Assembly (NCBI GenBank): GCA_963854565.1
Contig: CAWKZT010000009.1
Location: 1-25,346 of the forward strand
Direction: 5' to 3'
DNA length: 25,346 bases
From: CAWKZT01 sp963854565
GTDB lineage: Bacteria; Actinomycetota; Acidimicrobiia; Acidimicrobiales; JAHEJN01
The notes beneath the pieces are model-generated. The model saw nothing but the letters and a program-made list of their open reading frames with translations. It had not been told where the DNA came from and did not search any database. The translations under genes and the position numbers were made by a program. Of this stretch, positions 7,394 to 15,116 are shown in pieces. The stretch's first letter is position 1; each line of letters starts with the position of its first letter.

Positions 7394-8458
7394 GTGACTT
7401 CTTCAACTCAACCCTCGGCCGGTCTGGCGGACTCAGCGTTTTTGGCTGCGTGCGGCGGGAAGCACGGCCAACACCTTCCCGTGTGGTTTATGCGCCAAGC
7501 AGGTCGATCTCTACCTGAGTACAAGGCAGTTAGGGGCCCCGGAACAATTCTCAACGCCATCGCCGATCCCGCTCGTTCGATCGAAATCACCTTGCAACCG
7601 GTCCGTCGTTACGGTGTCGACGCAGCCATCTTGTACTCCGACATCGTGGTGCCGGTGCATGCCATCGGGTTTGGCGTCACTATCGAACCTGGCATCGGCC
7701 CTGTGGTAGCTGACCCATTCACCAGTGCTGCTGATCTTGATCGACTTCCCGACCTCGACCCCGAGGTCCACACTCCGTACGTTCTCGAGACCGTACGCGG
7801 GCTCGTGGCCGAACTTGATGTGCCGCTCATCGGGTTTGCCGGAGCGCCCTTCACCGTCGCCTCCTACCTGGTAGAGGGTGGGCCATCAAAGAACCATGAG
7901 CGCACCAAGGCGCTAATGCACGGAGACCCCCAACTGTGGGCCGCTCTCCTTGATCGCCTCGCTGACATCGCGATTGCCTCGCTGCGTTCCCAGGTGCTTG
8001 CGGGGGCCTCGGCGGTGCAATTGTTCGATTCGTGGGCGGGAGCGTTACATCCGCGCGCCTACCAACGTCATGTGCTGCCCGCCTCACAAAAAGTATTGGC
8101 TGCGGTTGCCGATCTCGGGGTACCGCGCCTGCATTTCGGCGTCGGAACCAGTGAACTTCTTCCCCTTATGCGTGATGCTGGCGCCGATGTTGTCGGCATC
8201 GACTTTCGAACACAACTCGGCGCCGCACGCGACCGTCTTGGTCCCAACACCGCGGTGCAAGGCAACCTCGACCCGGCCATAGTCCTGGCAGACTGGCCGG
8301 TTGTCAAAGCCGAAGCCCAGGCTGTGCTCGATGACAACGGCGGACGCCCCGGCCACATCTTTAACTTAGGTCATGGAGTACTCCCCCAAACCAACCCAGA
8401 CACCTTGGGACGTTTGGTCGATTTCGTTCACTCCGCTCCCCCTATCACCGAGCAATGA
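7394..8458 (+). CDS. hemE: Uroporphyrinogen decarboxylase
   Basis: HemE removes four carboxyl groups from uroporphyrinogen III to give coproporphyrinogen III in cytosolic haem synthesis. The 354-residue product shows the N-terminal signature WFMRQAGRSLPEY, the substrate Asp in ILYSDIVVP, GFAGAPFTVASYLVEGG, the Ser of FDSWAGALHP, and the C-terminal His in NLGHGVLPQTNPD. I start at the GTG at 7394, which gives the usual family length. The open frame extends further upstream to 7163, but that would run antisense through helD. No strong ribosome binding site precedes the GTG, so translation may be leaderless or coupled. The stop overlaps the hemY start as ATGA. Confidence 0.93.
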   Translation: MTSSTQPSAGLADSAFLAACGGKHGQHLPVWFMRQAGRSLPEYKAVRGPGTILNAIADPARSIEITLQPVRRYGVDAAILYSDIVVPVHAIGFGVTIEPGIGPVVADPFTSAADLDRLPDLDPEVHTPYVLETVRGLVAELDVPLIGFAGAPFTVASYLVEGGPSKNHERTKALMHGDPQLWAALLDRLADIAIASLRSQVLAGASAVQLFDSWAGALHPRAYQRHVLPASQKVLAAVADLGVPRLHFGVGTSELLPLMRDAGADVVGIDFRTQLGAARDRLGPNTAVQGNLDPAIVLADWPVVKAEAQAVLDDNGGRPGHIFNLGHGVLPQTNPDTLGRLVDFVHSAPPITEQ

Positions 8459-9810
8459 AACGGGTCGTCGTTGTCGGCGGTGGACTAGCGGGACTCGCCG
8501 CGGCCCACCGACTAATCACCCTCGATTCATCGATCAACGTTTCCCTTTTCGAAGCCACCGACCGCACCGGCGGAAACATTCGTACGTCGACTTTCGCGGG
8601 GGCACAGATCGACGAGGCCGCTGATGCCTTCCTGGTACGCGTGCCTTGGGCCACTGACCTCTGTGCCGAACTTGGGCTCAATGATCTCGTCCACCCGTCG
8701 GGGCTTCCGGCTGCCATTTGGCACGACCGCGAATTGCGGCCACTGCCCAAACCTAACGTAATGGGAATACCCCTTTCCCCTGAGCCTCTGCGAGCCTCCG
8801 GTCTGGTTAGCGAATCAGGAATCGCCGCTCTCATCGCTGACCTCGCAGGCCATTCACCGATCCTCGACTTCGAGGATTCGGTTGGCCGACTCCTACGTGC
8901 TCGCCTCGGGGACGAGATCGTCGACAATATTGTCGACCCTCTATTGGGCGGTGTTTATGCCAACCCCAGCGATGAACTCAGCTTGTCCACCGTCGTACCC
9001 CAACTTGCCCATGCCGCCGATGCTCCAAGTTTCGCACAGGCCCTATTCGACACTCTGCCTGATTCGACGGCAACACCAGCACCAATTTTCGCCGCCCCTC
9101 GCGGGGGAATGCAACGGCTGACCGATGCCCTTACCGAGTACTTGGGGAGCCGCGTTGAGTACAACACATCCGTTACGCAGCTAACCGTCGAGGCCACAAG
9201 CAACAAGTCCATCAATTTGACGGTCGACGGTTCTAGCCACCCAGCCGATGCCGTTATCCTCGCCACGCCCGCTCCAGTCACCTCTCGATTGCTCGGATCC
9301 GATTTTGCTCAACCTGTGTTTGTCGACCGGAACCCAACGTCGGTCGCCTTCGTTACTTTGGCCTTTGACCCGTCCACCATTGCACCACTCGACCGGTCGG
9401 GGTTTCTGGTTCCCATGGCGGCAGGACTCACCATGACCGCTTGCTCATTTACTTCCGCCAAATGGCCGCACCTCGACACCAATCAGGCCGTACTTCGCGC
9501 TGCTGTTGGCCGCGCTGGCGACGACGCCATCGCCCACACCGACGATGCCACCATCACCCAAACCGTCCTTCGCGATCTCAAAACTACGATGGGTATTTCC
9601 GTTGCCCCCACCGAGGTTCGCATTTCGCGCTGGAGCGAATCATTCCCTCGGTATCGCCCGGGCCATCTGGATCGCTTAGCGCAAGCGTCACAGGCGCTGG
9701 CAATACACAACATCGCCGTGGCCGGAGCTAGCACGAACGGAATCGGAATACCTGCTTGCATCGCTAGCGGTCAAAGTGCCGCCGCACGTACAGTTGACGC
9801 AATTTCATGA
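8455..9810 (+). CDS. hemY: HemY-type oxidase (coproporphyrinogen III oxidase CgoX / protoporphyrinogen oxidase)
   Basis: This 451-residue FAD enzyme oxidises the porphyrinogen ring late in haem synthesis. In actinobacteria the family normally acts on coproporphyrinogen III (CgoX); that substrate is inferred from lineage, not read here. The N-terminal dinucleotide fold RVVVVGGGLAGLAAAHRL is at residues 3-20, followed by TDRTGGNIRT. The C-terminal FAD-binding stretch IAVAGASTNGIGIPACIASG lies near the end. The start overlaps hemE by ATGA and the stop overlaps tag by ATGA, so three genes form one coupled unit. The gene usually found nearby for the next step (hemQ/chdC or hemH) is not in this window. 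Confidence 0.92.
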   Translation: MKRVVVVGGGLAGLAAAHRLITLDSSINVSLFEATDRTGGNIRTSTFAGAQIDEAADAFLVRVPWATDLCAELGLNDLVHPSGLPAAIWHDRELRPLPKPNVMGIPLSPEPLRASGLVSESGIAALIADLAGHSPILDFEDSVGRLLRARLGDEIVDNIVDPLLGGVYANPSDELSLSTVVPQLAHAADAPSFAQALFDTLPDSTATPAPIFAAPRGGMQRLTDALTEYLGSRVEYNTSVTQLTVEATSNKSINLTVDGSSHPADAVILATPAPVTSRLLGSDFAQPVFVDRNPTSVAFVTLAFDPSTIAPLDRSGFLVPMAAGLTMTACSFTSAKWPHLDTNQAVLRAAVGRAGDDAIAHTDDATITQTVLRDLKTTMGISVAPTEVRISRWSESFPRYRPGHLDRLAQASQALAIHNIAVAGASTNGIGIPACIASGQSAAARTVDAIS

Positions 9811-10433
9811 ACTCCTCCAACGCTAGTCTCGGCCGTACCAGCGATACCGCTATCACTCGCTGCGCGTGGGCCGGCACAAGCCCCGAAGAGCACCACTACC
9901 ACGACACGGTTTGGGGTGTGCCTCAGCACGACGACAACACGTTGTTTCAGTATCTCACCCTCGAAGGGGCCCAAGCTGGCCTTAGCTGGGTGACAATCTT
10001 GCGGAAGAAGCAGGGGTACATCGATGCCTTCGCCAATTTCGATCCCAAGAAAGTAGCCAACTTCTCCGGCGACGATATCGAAACATTGCTGGACAATCCC
10101 AACATTGTTCGGCATCGAGGGAAAATCGAGTCAACAATTTCTAATGCTCGTGCGGTGCTCGATGTACAAAAATCAGAGGGCAGCTTCAGCGAATGGTTGT
10201 GGAGCTACGTCGACGAGACGCCTGTTCAGCACAACTTCGCGTCAACTGAGGAGCTTCCCTCCGAAACCGAGCGATCCCGCACTCTGGCTAAGGCGTTAAA
10301 GCGTCGCGGCTTCCGATTTGTTGGACCAACCACCGCCTACGCCTTCATGCAGGCGTCGGGCATGGTCAACGATCACATCCAACGGTGCTTCCGTCACGCC
10401 GAAGTAACGGCTCTCGGCTCCGATCCATCGTAA
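9807..10433 (+). CDS. tag: DNA-3-methyladenine glycosylase I
   Basis: Tag excises 3-methyladenine from alkylated DNA. The 208-residue product aligns along its length with Escherichia coli Tag: CAWAG and YHDTVWGVP near the start, EGAQAGLSW, RHRGKIESTI, and KRRGFRFVGPTTAYAFMQ followed by VNDH. All four zinc ligands are present: Cys19, His32, His190 and Cys194, with the same 4-residue step between the last pair as in the E. coli enzyme. There is a short N-terminal extension of about 15 residues. The ATG overlaps the hemY stop, so it is translated with the haem genes although it is not a haem enzyme. Confidence 0.95.
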   Translation: MNSSNASLGRTSDTAITRCAWAGTSPEEHHYHDTVWGVPQHDDNTLFQYLTLEGAQAGLSWVTILRKKQGYIDAFANFDPKKVANFSGDDIETLLDNPNIVRHRGKIESTISNARAVLDVQKSEGSFSEWLWSYVDETPVQHNFASTEELPSETERSRTLAKALKRRGFRFVGPTTAYAFMQASGMVNDHIQRCFRHAEVTALGSDPS

Positions 10434-10481
10434 GCTTCTTCTGGAATGCTCAATCGACCTAGCGGGTTCTGGTACACACTC

Positions 10482-10488
10482 AAAGGAG
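10482..10488 (+). promoter_or_regulatory. Strong ribosome binding site of the selenoprotein gene
   Basis: AAAGGAG lies 7 nt before the ATG at 10496. It is among the best Shine-Dalgarno matches in the window. It fixes the start of the TGA-containing gene and argues that the region before the TGA is translated. Confidence 0.85.
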
Positions 10489-10495
10489 TTTCACA

Positions 10496-10801
10496 ATGGA
10501 TGTCACCCTCACCGTTAAAGCTGAACAACTGCTGCGTCGCAAAGGCGGCACAATGGCCATCGATTTTATCCGGCCGGTTGGTTGAGGCAAAGTCGCTGAG
10601 GTGTCGGTCGACACCAACGTCAAAAACAAAAATCTCGCCCCATACCGTCGCTTACGCGTCGACGATTTTAAAATTCTGGTCGCCAATGAACTCCCGGGCA
10701 TGGCTTCCCATATCCACATCGATGCCGGTGGCCTCACGGGGCGCAAGCTACAAATCACTTTCCAGTCAAGCAACCCTGAAGCCGATAGCTGCGATATCTA
10801 G
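10496..10801 (+). CDS. Probable selenoprotein, IscA/HesB-like, with Sec encoded by in-frame TGA at codon 30
   Basis: Read through one TGA (10583-10585), the gene encodes 101 residues from an ATG with a strong ribosome binding site to TAG. The protein starts MDVTLTVKAEQLLRRKGG. The local context of codon 30 is RPVG-Sec-GKVAEVSV, and 71 well-formed codons follow. The pattern of short strands, a single chalcogen residue after a Gly, a Gly-rich C-terminal part and a cysteine at residue 99 resembles A-type iron-sulfur carriers (IscA/HesB). In these, Cys35, Cys99 and Cys101 of E. coli IscA bind the cluster. Here Sec30 would stand for Cys35, Cys99 remains, and the third Cys is missing. HesB-like selenoproteins are a known bacterial class; membership is my inference. 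Automated calling would keep only the 66-codon tail from a GTG at 10601. A pseudogene is the alternative. The sulfur/iron or redox role is not shown. Confidence 0.82.
10600..10615 (+). promoter_or_regulatory. Candidate bacterial SECIS hairpin
   Basis: GGTGTC (10600-10605) and GACACC (10610-10615) form a perfect 6-bp stem with a GGTC loop (10606-10609). The loop begins 21 nt after the TGA, inside the spacing known for bacterial SECIS elements. The loop starts with G and matches the GGUC core bound by SelB in E. coli fdhF mRNA. The hairpin lies within the coding frame, as bacterial SECIS elements do. Confidence 0.8.
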
Positions 10802-10825
10802 TTCGAGCGCTGTCGAGCTGCGGGT

Positions 10826-12328
10826 ATGACTCGAGCGCGGGCTTCAACCGCCGCTTGGGCGGTACTGGGCGGCGGACTTGTTGCCTTTGCTATGCCTCCA
10901 TGGGGGTGGTGGCCGTGCGCCTATCTGGGACTAGCGATTGTGTACCAGTTGACGGCGGTTATTAGCCCTTGGGCTCGCTTTCGACGCGGCTCCCTTTTTG
11001 CCTTGGCTTGGGTAATGCCAGCCATGCTGTGGATGTGGGGCCTCACTATCCCGGGTTATCTCGCAGTGACGCCAATTTTTGCGGCGGGCTTTGGACTCCT
11101 GTGCGCGGCCGTACCAAACCGGTCTGGTCGCAGCATCGGCTTTGTGGGCGCCGTTGTGATCTGGGAAGTGACCCGCTGGTCTGTGCCCTTTGGCGGTGTT
11201 CCCCTCGCGACGCTTGCCATGAGCCAGGCGGATAGTCCGCTGGCGCCGACCGTCCGCCTATTAGGTCCACTGTTACTCGTAGCCCTCACCGCTATGGCTG
11301 GCGTTGGGTTATCAAACCTTTGGACGGTGTGGCGCCGACGTCCAACTATCGTGACGAAAGCTGGCTGGATTAGCCTTGCCGTTCCCATCGTTATTGTGCT
11401 CGGCGTACCTGTGCTGGCCTCTCTCGCTCCTTCGGGCCATGTGGTTGGTTCTCTGGATGTGGCTTTGGTTCAAGGTGGTGGTGAGCAAGGCACACGAGCG
11501 CTCAACACCAGCACCGAGGAAGTGTTTCGCCGTCACCTCGAAGCCAGCACCCTCGTCGAGGGTCCCGTAGATCTGGTGGTCTGGCCCGAGAATGCGATCG
11601 ACACCAACGACCGCCTTGAAAAAACACCCAAATGGGAGGTACTCACTGACTTGGCTGCCCAACTTGACGCCGTCCTTGTGGTTGGTGTCACCGAGGACAT
11701 TTCCGATTCTTCTTTCGTCAATTCTTCCGTTGCAATTTCTCCCGAGGGTGAATCCCTTGACCGTTACGAGAAAAAAATCCGTGTGCCTTTCGGTGAATTC
11801 GTTCCCTTTCGTTCACTGATAGAGCCACTCGCCCCGGATTATCTACCACGACGCGATGCAGTTGAAGGCCAAACGGACTCGGTACTCGAGACACCTATCG
11901 GCACTTTTGGTGCAGTAATTTCGTGGGAGGTATTCTTTGACACGCGTGGACGAGCTGCTGCACTCGACGGCAGCCAGTTACTGATCAACCAGACCAATGC
12001 GTCGTCCTACTGGCTGACGATCTTACAAACACAGCAAGTGGCATCGTCGAAGTTACGTGCCCTCGAATCGGGCCGCTACGTCTTGCAAGTGTCCCCGACC
12101 GGTTTCACCGGAATTGTTACGCCCGACGGCGAGATGTTGCAGCGCACGGCGGTTAGCGAACAAGCTGTGGTGCACGGCACTGTCGAACTTCGCGATGGTA
12201 TGACGCTGGCGACCCGGGTTGGTCGTTGGCCCATGGTGGTCATGGCGTTGGCGATGTTGGCCGTGCCATGGGTCGAGGCTCGGCGTAGAGCGGCCCCGCC
12301 GAACGCCACGTTGCCCTCAATCTCCTAA
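10826..12328 (+). CDS. lnt: Apolipoprotein N-acyltransferase family protein, catalytic Cys replaced by Ser
   Basis: Lnt adds the third acyl chain to the N-terminal cysteine of lipoproteins. The 500-residue product has an N-terminal half of hydrophobic segments (to about residue 200), then a nitrilase-type domain, then a last membrane segment near 470-485. The catalytic Glu is in VVWPENAID (Glu255). The Lys is in YEKKIRVPFGEFVP (Lys316 or 317). The nucleophile region, normally ICYE or ICFE, reads VISWEVFF, so the Cys position is Ser366. It could be a variant acyltransferase, an inactive one, or a protein with another role. It starts 24 bp after the selenoprotein stop on the same strand without a clear ribosome binding site. 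Confidence 0.82.
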   Translation: MTRARASTAAWAVLGGGLVAFAMPPWGWWPCAYLGLAIVYQLTAVISPWARFRRGSLFALAWVMPAMLWMWGLTIPGYLAVTPIFAAGFGLLCAAVPNRSGRSIGFVGAVVIWEVTRWSVPFGGVPLATLAMSQADSPLAPTVRLLGPLLLVALTAMAGVGLSNLWTVWRRRPTIVTKAGWISLAVPIVIVLGVPVLASLAPSGHVVGSLDVALVQGGGEQGTRALNTSTEEVFRRHLEASTLVEGPVDLVVWPENAIDTNDRLEKTPKWEVLTDLAAQLDAVLVVGVTEDISDSSFVNSSVAISPEGESLDRYEKKIRVPFGEFVPFRSLIEPLAPDYLPRRDAVEGQTDSVLETPIGTFGAVISWEVFFDTRGRAAALDGSQLLINQTNASSYWLTILQTQQVASSKLRALESGRYVLQVSPTGFTGIVTPDGEMLQRTAVSEQAVVHGTVELRDGMTLATRVGRWPMVVMALAMLAVPWVEARRRAAPPNATLPSIS

Positions 12329-12367
12329 CGCAGAGTCAACCGAGGCAAGGTGAGAAGGTCCTCAGTG

Positions 12368-12805
12368 CTAAACCTCGATGGTGACCGTTACTGGGCCGTC
12401 GTTCACCAGAGCCACTTGCATGTCGGCGCGAAACTGTCCCGTCGCCACAGTGGCACCATGTTCAATTAGTCGCTCAACAACACGTTCTATAAGCGGCTCG
12501 GCCTGCTCAGGCCGTGCCGCCGCAACCCAGCTGGGCCGGCGACCCTTTCGGGTATCGCCGTACAAGGTGAACTGACTGACAACCAGCACTTCACCCGTGG
12601 TGTCGGCAACCGAAAGATTCATCACCGCGTCGGCATCGTCCATGATCCGCATGGTCCAAATTTTGTCGGCGAGGCGGTCTGCGTCCTCCTGGGTGTCTTC
12701 GTGAGTGACACCCACGAAAACACATAGTCCTGGGCCGATTTCCCCGACTCGTTTGTCTTGCACGGTCACCAACGCTTGTGTGACTCGCTGAACCAGGGCT
12801 CTCAT
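12368..12805 (-). CDS. dtd: D-aminoacyl-tRNA deacylase
   Basis: Dtd frees D-amino acids, and Gly mischarged on tRNA-Ala, from tRNAs. The 145-residue product begins MRALVQRVTQALV and carries the two family motifs: VSQFTLYGDTRKGRRPS at about residues 75-91 and, at the C-terminus, NDGPVTVTIEV, which contains the Gly-cisPro pair that lines the active site. The length is that of the family. I chose the ATG at 12805; the open frame extends nine codons upstream, but the MRALVQRV start is the conserved one. It converges on lnt with a 39-bp gap and is divergent from the GT4 gene. Confidence 0.95.
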   Translation of the reverse strand: MRALVQRVTQALVTVQDKRVGEIGPGLCVFVGVTHEDTQEDADRLADKIWTMRIMDDADAVMNLSVADTTGEVLVVSQFTLYGDTRKGRRPSWVAAARPEQAEPLIERVVERLIEHGATVATGQFRADMQVALVNDGPVTVTIEV

Positions 12806-13023
12806 GGAGAAAGCATGACACCACTCCCCCAAAAACCCACTTAATCAGTATTTTCTGACGCCCTGGTTCGGTGTCCTATCGAGCACTCTGGATGGAATCA
12901 GGTGAGTTTGGCCAGATCTTTCACGTGGGGAACATGACCGGTAAATGGGATGTTGTGACACTTGTAGTGCCATTCAGCTTTGATTGGCCTAGCGTTTTAA
13001 GCCGCTCTACGTTGGAATCCAAC

Positions 13024-14376
13024 ATGTCCTCCCAGATCCCCAAAAACTCACCAGTCGCACAATCCACTCCTTCAACGACCCCTGACAAGTTGCGCATTGC
13101 CTTGCTTACCTACCGCGGTAAGCCCCACTGCGGCGGCCAGGGCGTTTATATTCGCCACCTCTCCAAGGCGCTGGTCGACCTCGGCCACCATGTCGAGGTA
13201 TTTAGCGGGCAGCCCTACCCAAATGTTATTGATGCCGTCGAATTGCACGAGCTCGAAAGCCTCGATATCTACAACGACGCGTTCCCCGGGCGCCGGCCCG
13301 CTTTCTGGGAGATCAATGACCTCCCCGACTGGGTCGAAAAGACCCAGTTCACCTTCGGGACATTTTCTGAACCCATGGCGTTTTCTATCCGTGCCTATCG
13401 TGCGCTTAAAGAGCGGACCAACGACTTTGACATCGTGCAGGACAACCAAACACTTGGTTACGGCATCCTCGGAATCGAACGACTGGGCCTCCCGGTGCTC
13501 GGCACTATTCATCATCCCATCACCGTCGACCGCAAGCTCGAAATCGATGCGGCCAAGACCCTCATGGCCCAAATCGGTAAACGGCGCTGGTATTCCTTCA
13601 CCAAGATGCAAACCCGTGTTGCCAAGCGCCTCAAGCGCATCATCACTGTCAGCGAGAACTCGTTCAAAGACATCGTAAATGACCACAAGGTCGACCCCGA
13701 TCGCATGGTGGTGGTTCCCGTCGGCGTCGATCCCGACCTCTTCAAGCCTGACCCATCGGTTACTCGCAAAGTCGGTCAGATCCTCACCACCGCGTCCGCC
13801 GACGTCACGCTTAAGGGACTGCCCTACCTCCTTGAGGCTGTGGCCAAGTTGCGCACCGAACGCCAGGTCAACCTTGTCATTATCGGCAAGCTGAAAGAAG
13901 GCGGCGAAACAGAATCAACAATTGAGCGCCTTGGCTTAGCCGATTCACTCACCTGGGTCTCGGGTGTAACCGACGAACGAATCGTCGAGTTGTACAACGA
14001 ATCCGAGGTTGCTGTCGTGCCCTCACTTTATGAAGGCTTCTCGCTTCCCGCTATCGAGGCAATGTCTACGGGCATCCCGCTGGTTGCCACAACCGGAGGA
14101 GCACTTCCCGAGGTAGTAGGGCCCCACAACGAAACTGCTTTGGTCGTCGAACCGGGCAACAGTGATGCTCTGGCCGCGCAAATTGGTATCGCCCTCGACG
14201 ACCCTCAACTTCGTGCTCGTATTGGTGCCGCCGGACGGGAGCGGGTCATTAATAAGTGGAGTTGGCGTCACACCGCTATCGAGACCGTCAAGCAATACCG
14301 GATAGTTCTCGAGATGCACGCCGCTGAGCAGGCCGCCAAGGACGCAGCAGCTAGCCAGGACCCCCAGGCCAACTGA
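13024..14376 (+). CDS. GT4 family glycosyltransferase
   Basis: This 450-residue protein is a GT-B fold retaining glycosyltransferase that uses a nucleotide-sugar donor. The N-terminal acceptor domain shows ALLTYRGKPHCGGQGVYIRH followed by LVDLGHHVEVFSG. The donor domain carries VVVPVGVDPDLFKP and the family E-x7-E motif in YEGFSLPAIEAMSTGIPLV at about residues 335-353. A Ser/Thr/Pro-rich tail of about 20 residues precedes the fold. I start at the ATG at 13024; an upstream ATG-like start at 12871 would add 51 residues of non-family sequence. The stop overlaps the next gene (TGATG), so it is coupled to a methyltransferase. The acceptor is unknown; a surface glycan or glycolipid is likely from the context. 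Confidence 0.88.
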   Translation: MSSQIPKNSPVAQSTPSTTPDKLRIALLTYRGKPHCGGQGVYIRHLSKALVDLGHHVEVFSGQPYPNVIDAVELHELESLDIYNDAFPGRRPAFWEINDLPDWVEKTQFTFGTFSEPMAFSIRAYRALKERTNDFDIVQDNQTLGYGILGIERLGLPVLGTIHHPITVDRKLEIDAAKTLMAQIGKRRWYSFTKMQTRVAKRLKRIITVSENSFKDIVNDHKVDPDRMVVVPVGVDPDLFKPDPSVTRKVGQILTTASADVTLKGLPYLLEAVAKLRTERQVNLVIIGKLKEGGETESTIERLGLADSLTWVSGVTDERIVELYNESEVAVVPSLYEGFSLPAIEAMSTGIPLVATTGGALPEVVGPHNETALVVEPGNSDALAAQIGIALDDPQLRARIGAAGRERVINKWSWRHTAIETVKQYRIVLEMHAAEQAAKDAAASQDPQAN

Positions 14377-15116
14377 TGCTCACCGTTGATTACGATCGCT
14401 TCGAACTCCAGCGCGGCATGATTGTCCTCGATTTGGGCTGCGGCTTTGGCCGGCACGCCTTTGAGAGTTCTCGTCGCGGGGCCCACGTTGTGACGTGCGA
14501 CATGGCCGTACCTGAACTCGTCGAGGTAGGCAACACCTACAAGGCAATGATCGAAGCTCGTGAGCTTACGGGCGAGGCGCTGGCCGAGTCTGTGGGTGGC
14601 GATGCCACCAAGTTGCCTTTCGCCGACAACACTTTCGATCGAATCATTGCGTCAGAAATCATGGAACACGTCCCCGACGACATCGCGGCGATGGCCGAAC
14701 TGTCCCGGGTCCTGAAACCAGGTGGCATCTTGGCCGTCACTGTCCCGGCGGAGCTACCCGAGAGAATCTGCTGGAAGCTCTCCGACGAGTACTACGCCCC
14801 CAAATCCGTCGGCGGCCATGTGCGGATCTACAAGCAGAGCAATTTGCAAGGTCAGATGTCCGATGCCGGCCTAACACCCTTCACGTCACATCGTGCCCAT
14901 GCCCTGCACTCGCCCTACTGGTGGTTGCGCTGCGCCGTTGGGCCACAAGACGATGAACAGTTCTTGGTCAAGGCGTACAACAAGTTCTTGGTCTGGGACA
15001 TCATGAAGCGCCCCAAGCTCACTACATGGGCCGACAAGGTACTCAACCCTGTACTGGGCAAGAGCCTCATCCAGTACGCCCGCAAACCCGAAAGTGCCAA
15101 CCATGTTGCTGCCTGA
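14376..15116 (+). CDS. Class I SAM-dependent methyltransferase
   Basis: The product is 246 residues with the SAM-binding motif IVLDLGCGFGRHAFE at about residues 16-30, the acidic end of strand 2 (VVTCDM), and FDRIIASEIMEHVPDD with LKPGGILAVTVP further on. This is the UbiE/Methyltransf_11 layout. The C-terminal third (WKLSDEYYAPKSVGGHVRIY) may shape the acceptor site. The start shares a base with the glycosyltransferase stop and the stop overlaps the next gene, so it belongs to a three-gene operon. The methyl acceptor cannot be told; a sugar or lipid head group made with the neighbouring glycosyltransferase is a reasonable guess. Confidence 0.85.
   Translation: MLTVDYDRFELQRGMIVLDLGCGFGRHAFESSRRGAHVVTCDMAVPELVEVGNTYKAMIEARELTGEALAESVGGDATKLPFADNTFDRIIASEIMEHVPDDIAAMAELSRVLKPGGILAVTVPAELPERICWKLSDEYYAPKSVGGHVRIYKQSNLQGQMSDAGLTPFTSHRAHALHSPYWWLRCAVGPQDDEQFLVKAYNKFLVWDIMKRPKLTTWADKVLNPVLGKSLIQYARKPESANHVAA

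Noticed and set aside
10496..10801. Pseudogene or alternative genetic code as explanation of the TGA
   Set aside because: Only one lesion is present, and both halves look equally well formed. Many genes here use TGA as a normal stop, and a SECIS-like hairpin sits at the right distance. A sequencing error cannot be excluded.
10446..10829. A 127-codon frame overlapping the TGA-containing gene in another frame
   Set aside because: It has no ribosome binding site and no recognisable family, and it runs into lnt. The TGA-containing frame has the ribosome binding site, IscA-like pattern and hairpin.
12871..13023. Longer start for the GT4 protein
   Set aside because: The added 51 residues have no family resemblance; the ATG at 13024 precedes the normal GT-B fold after a short tail.
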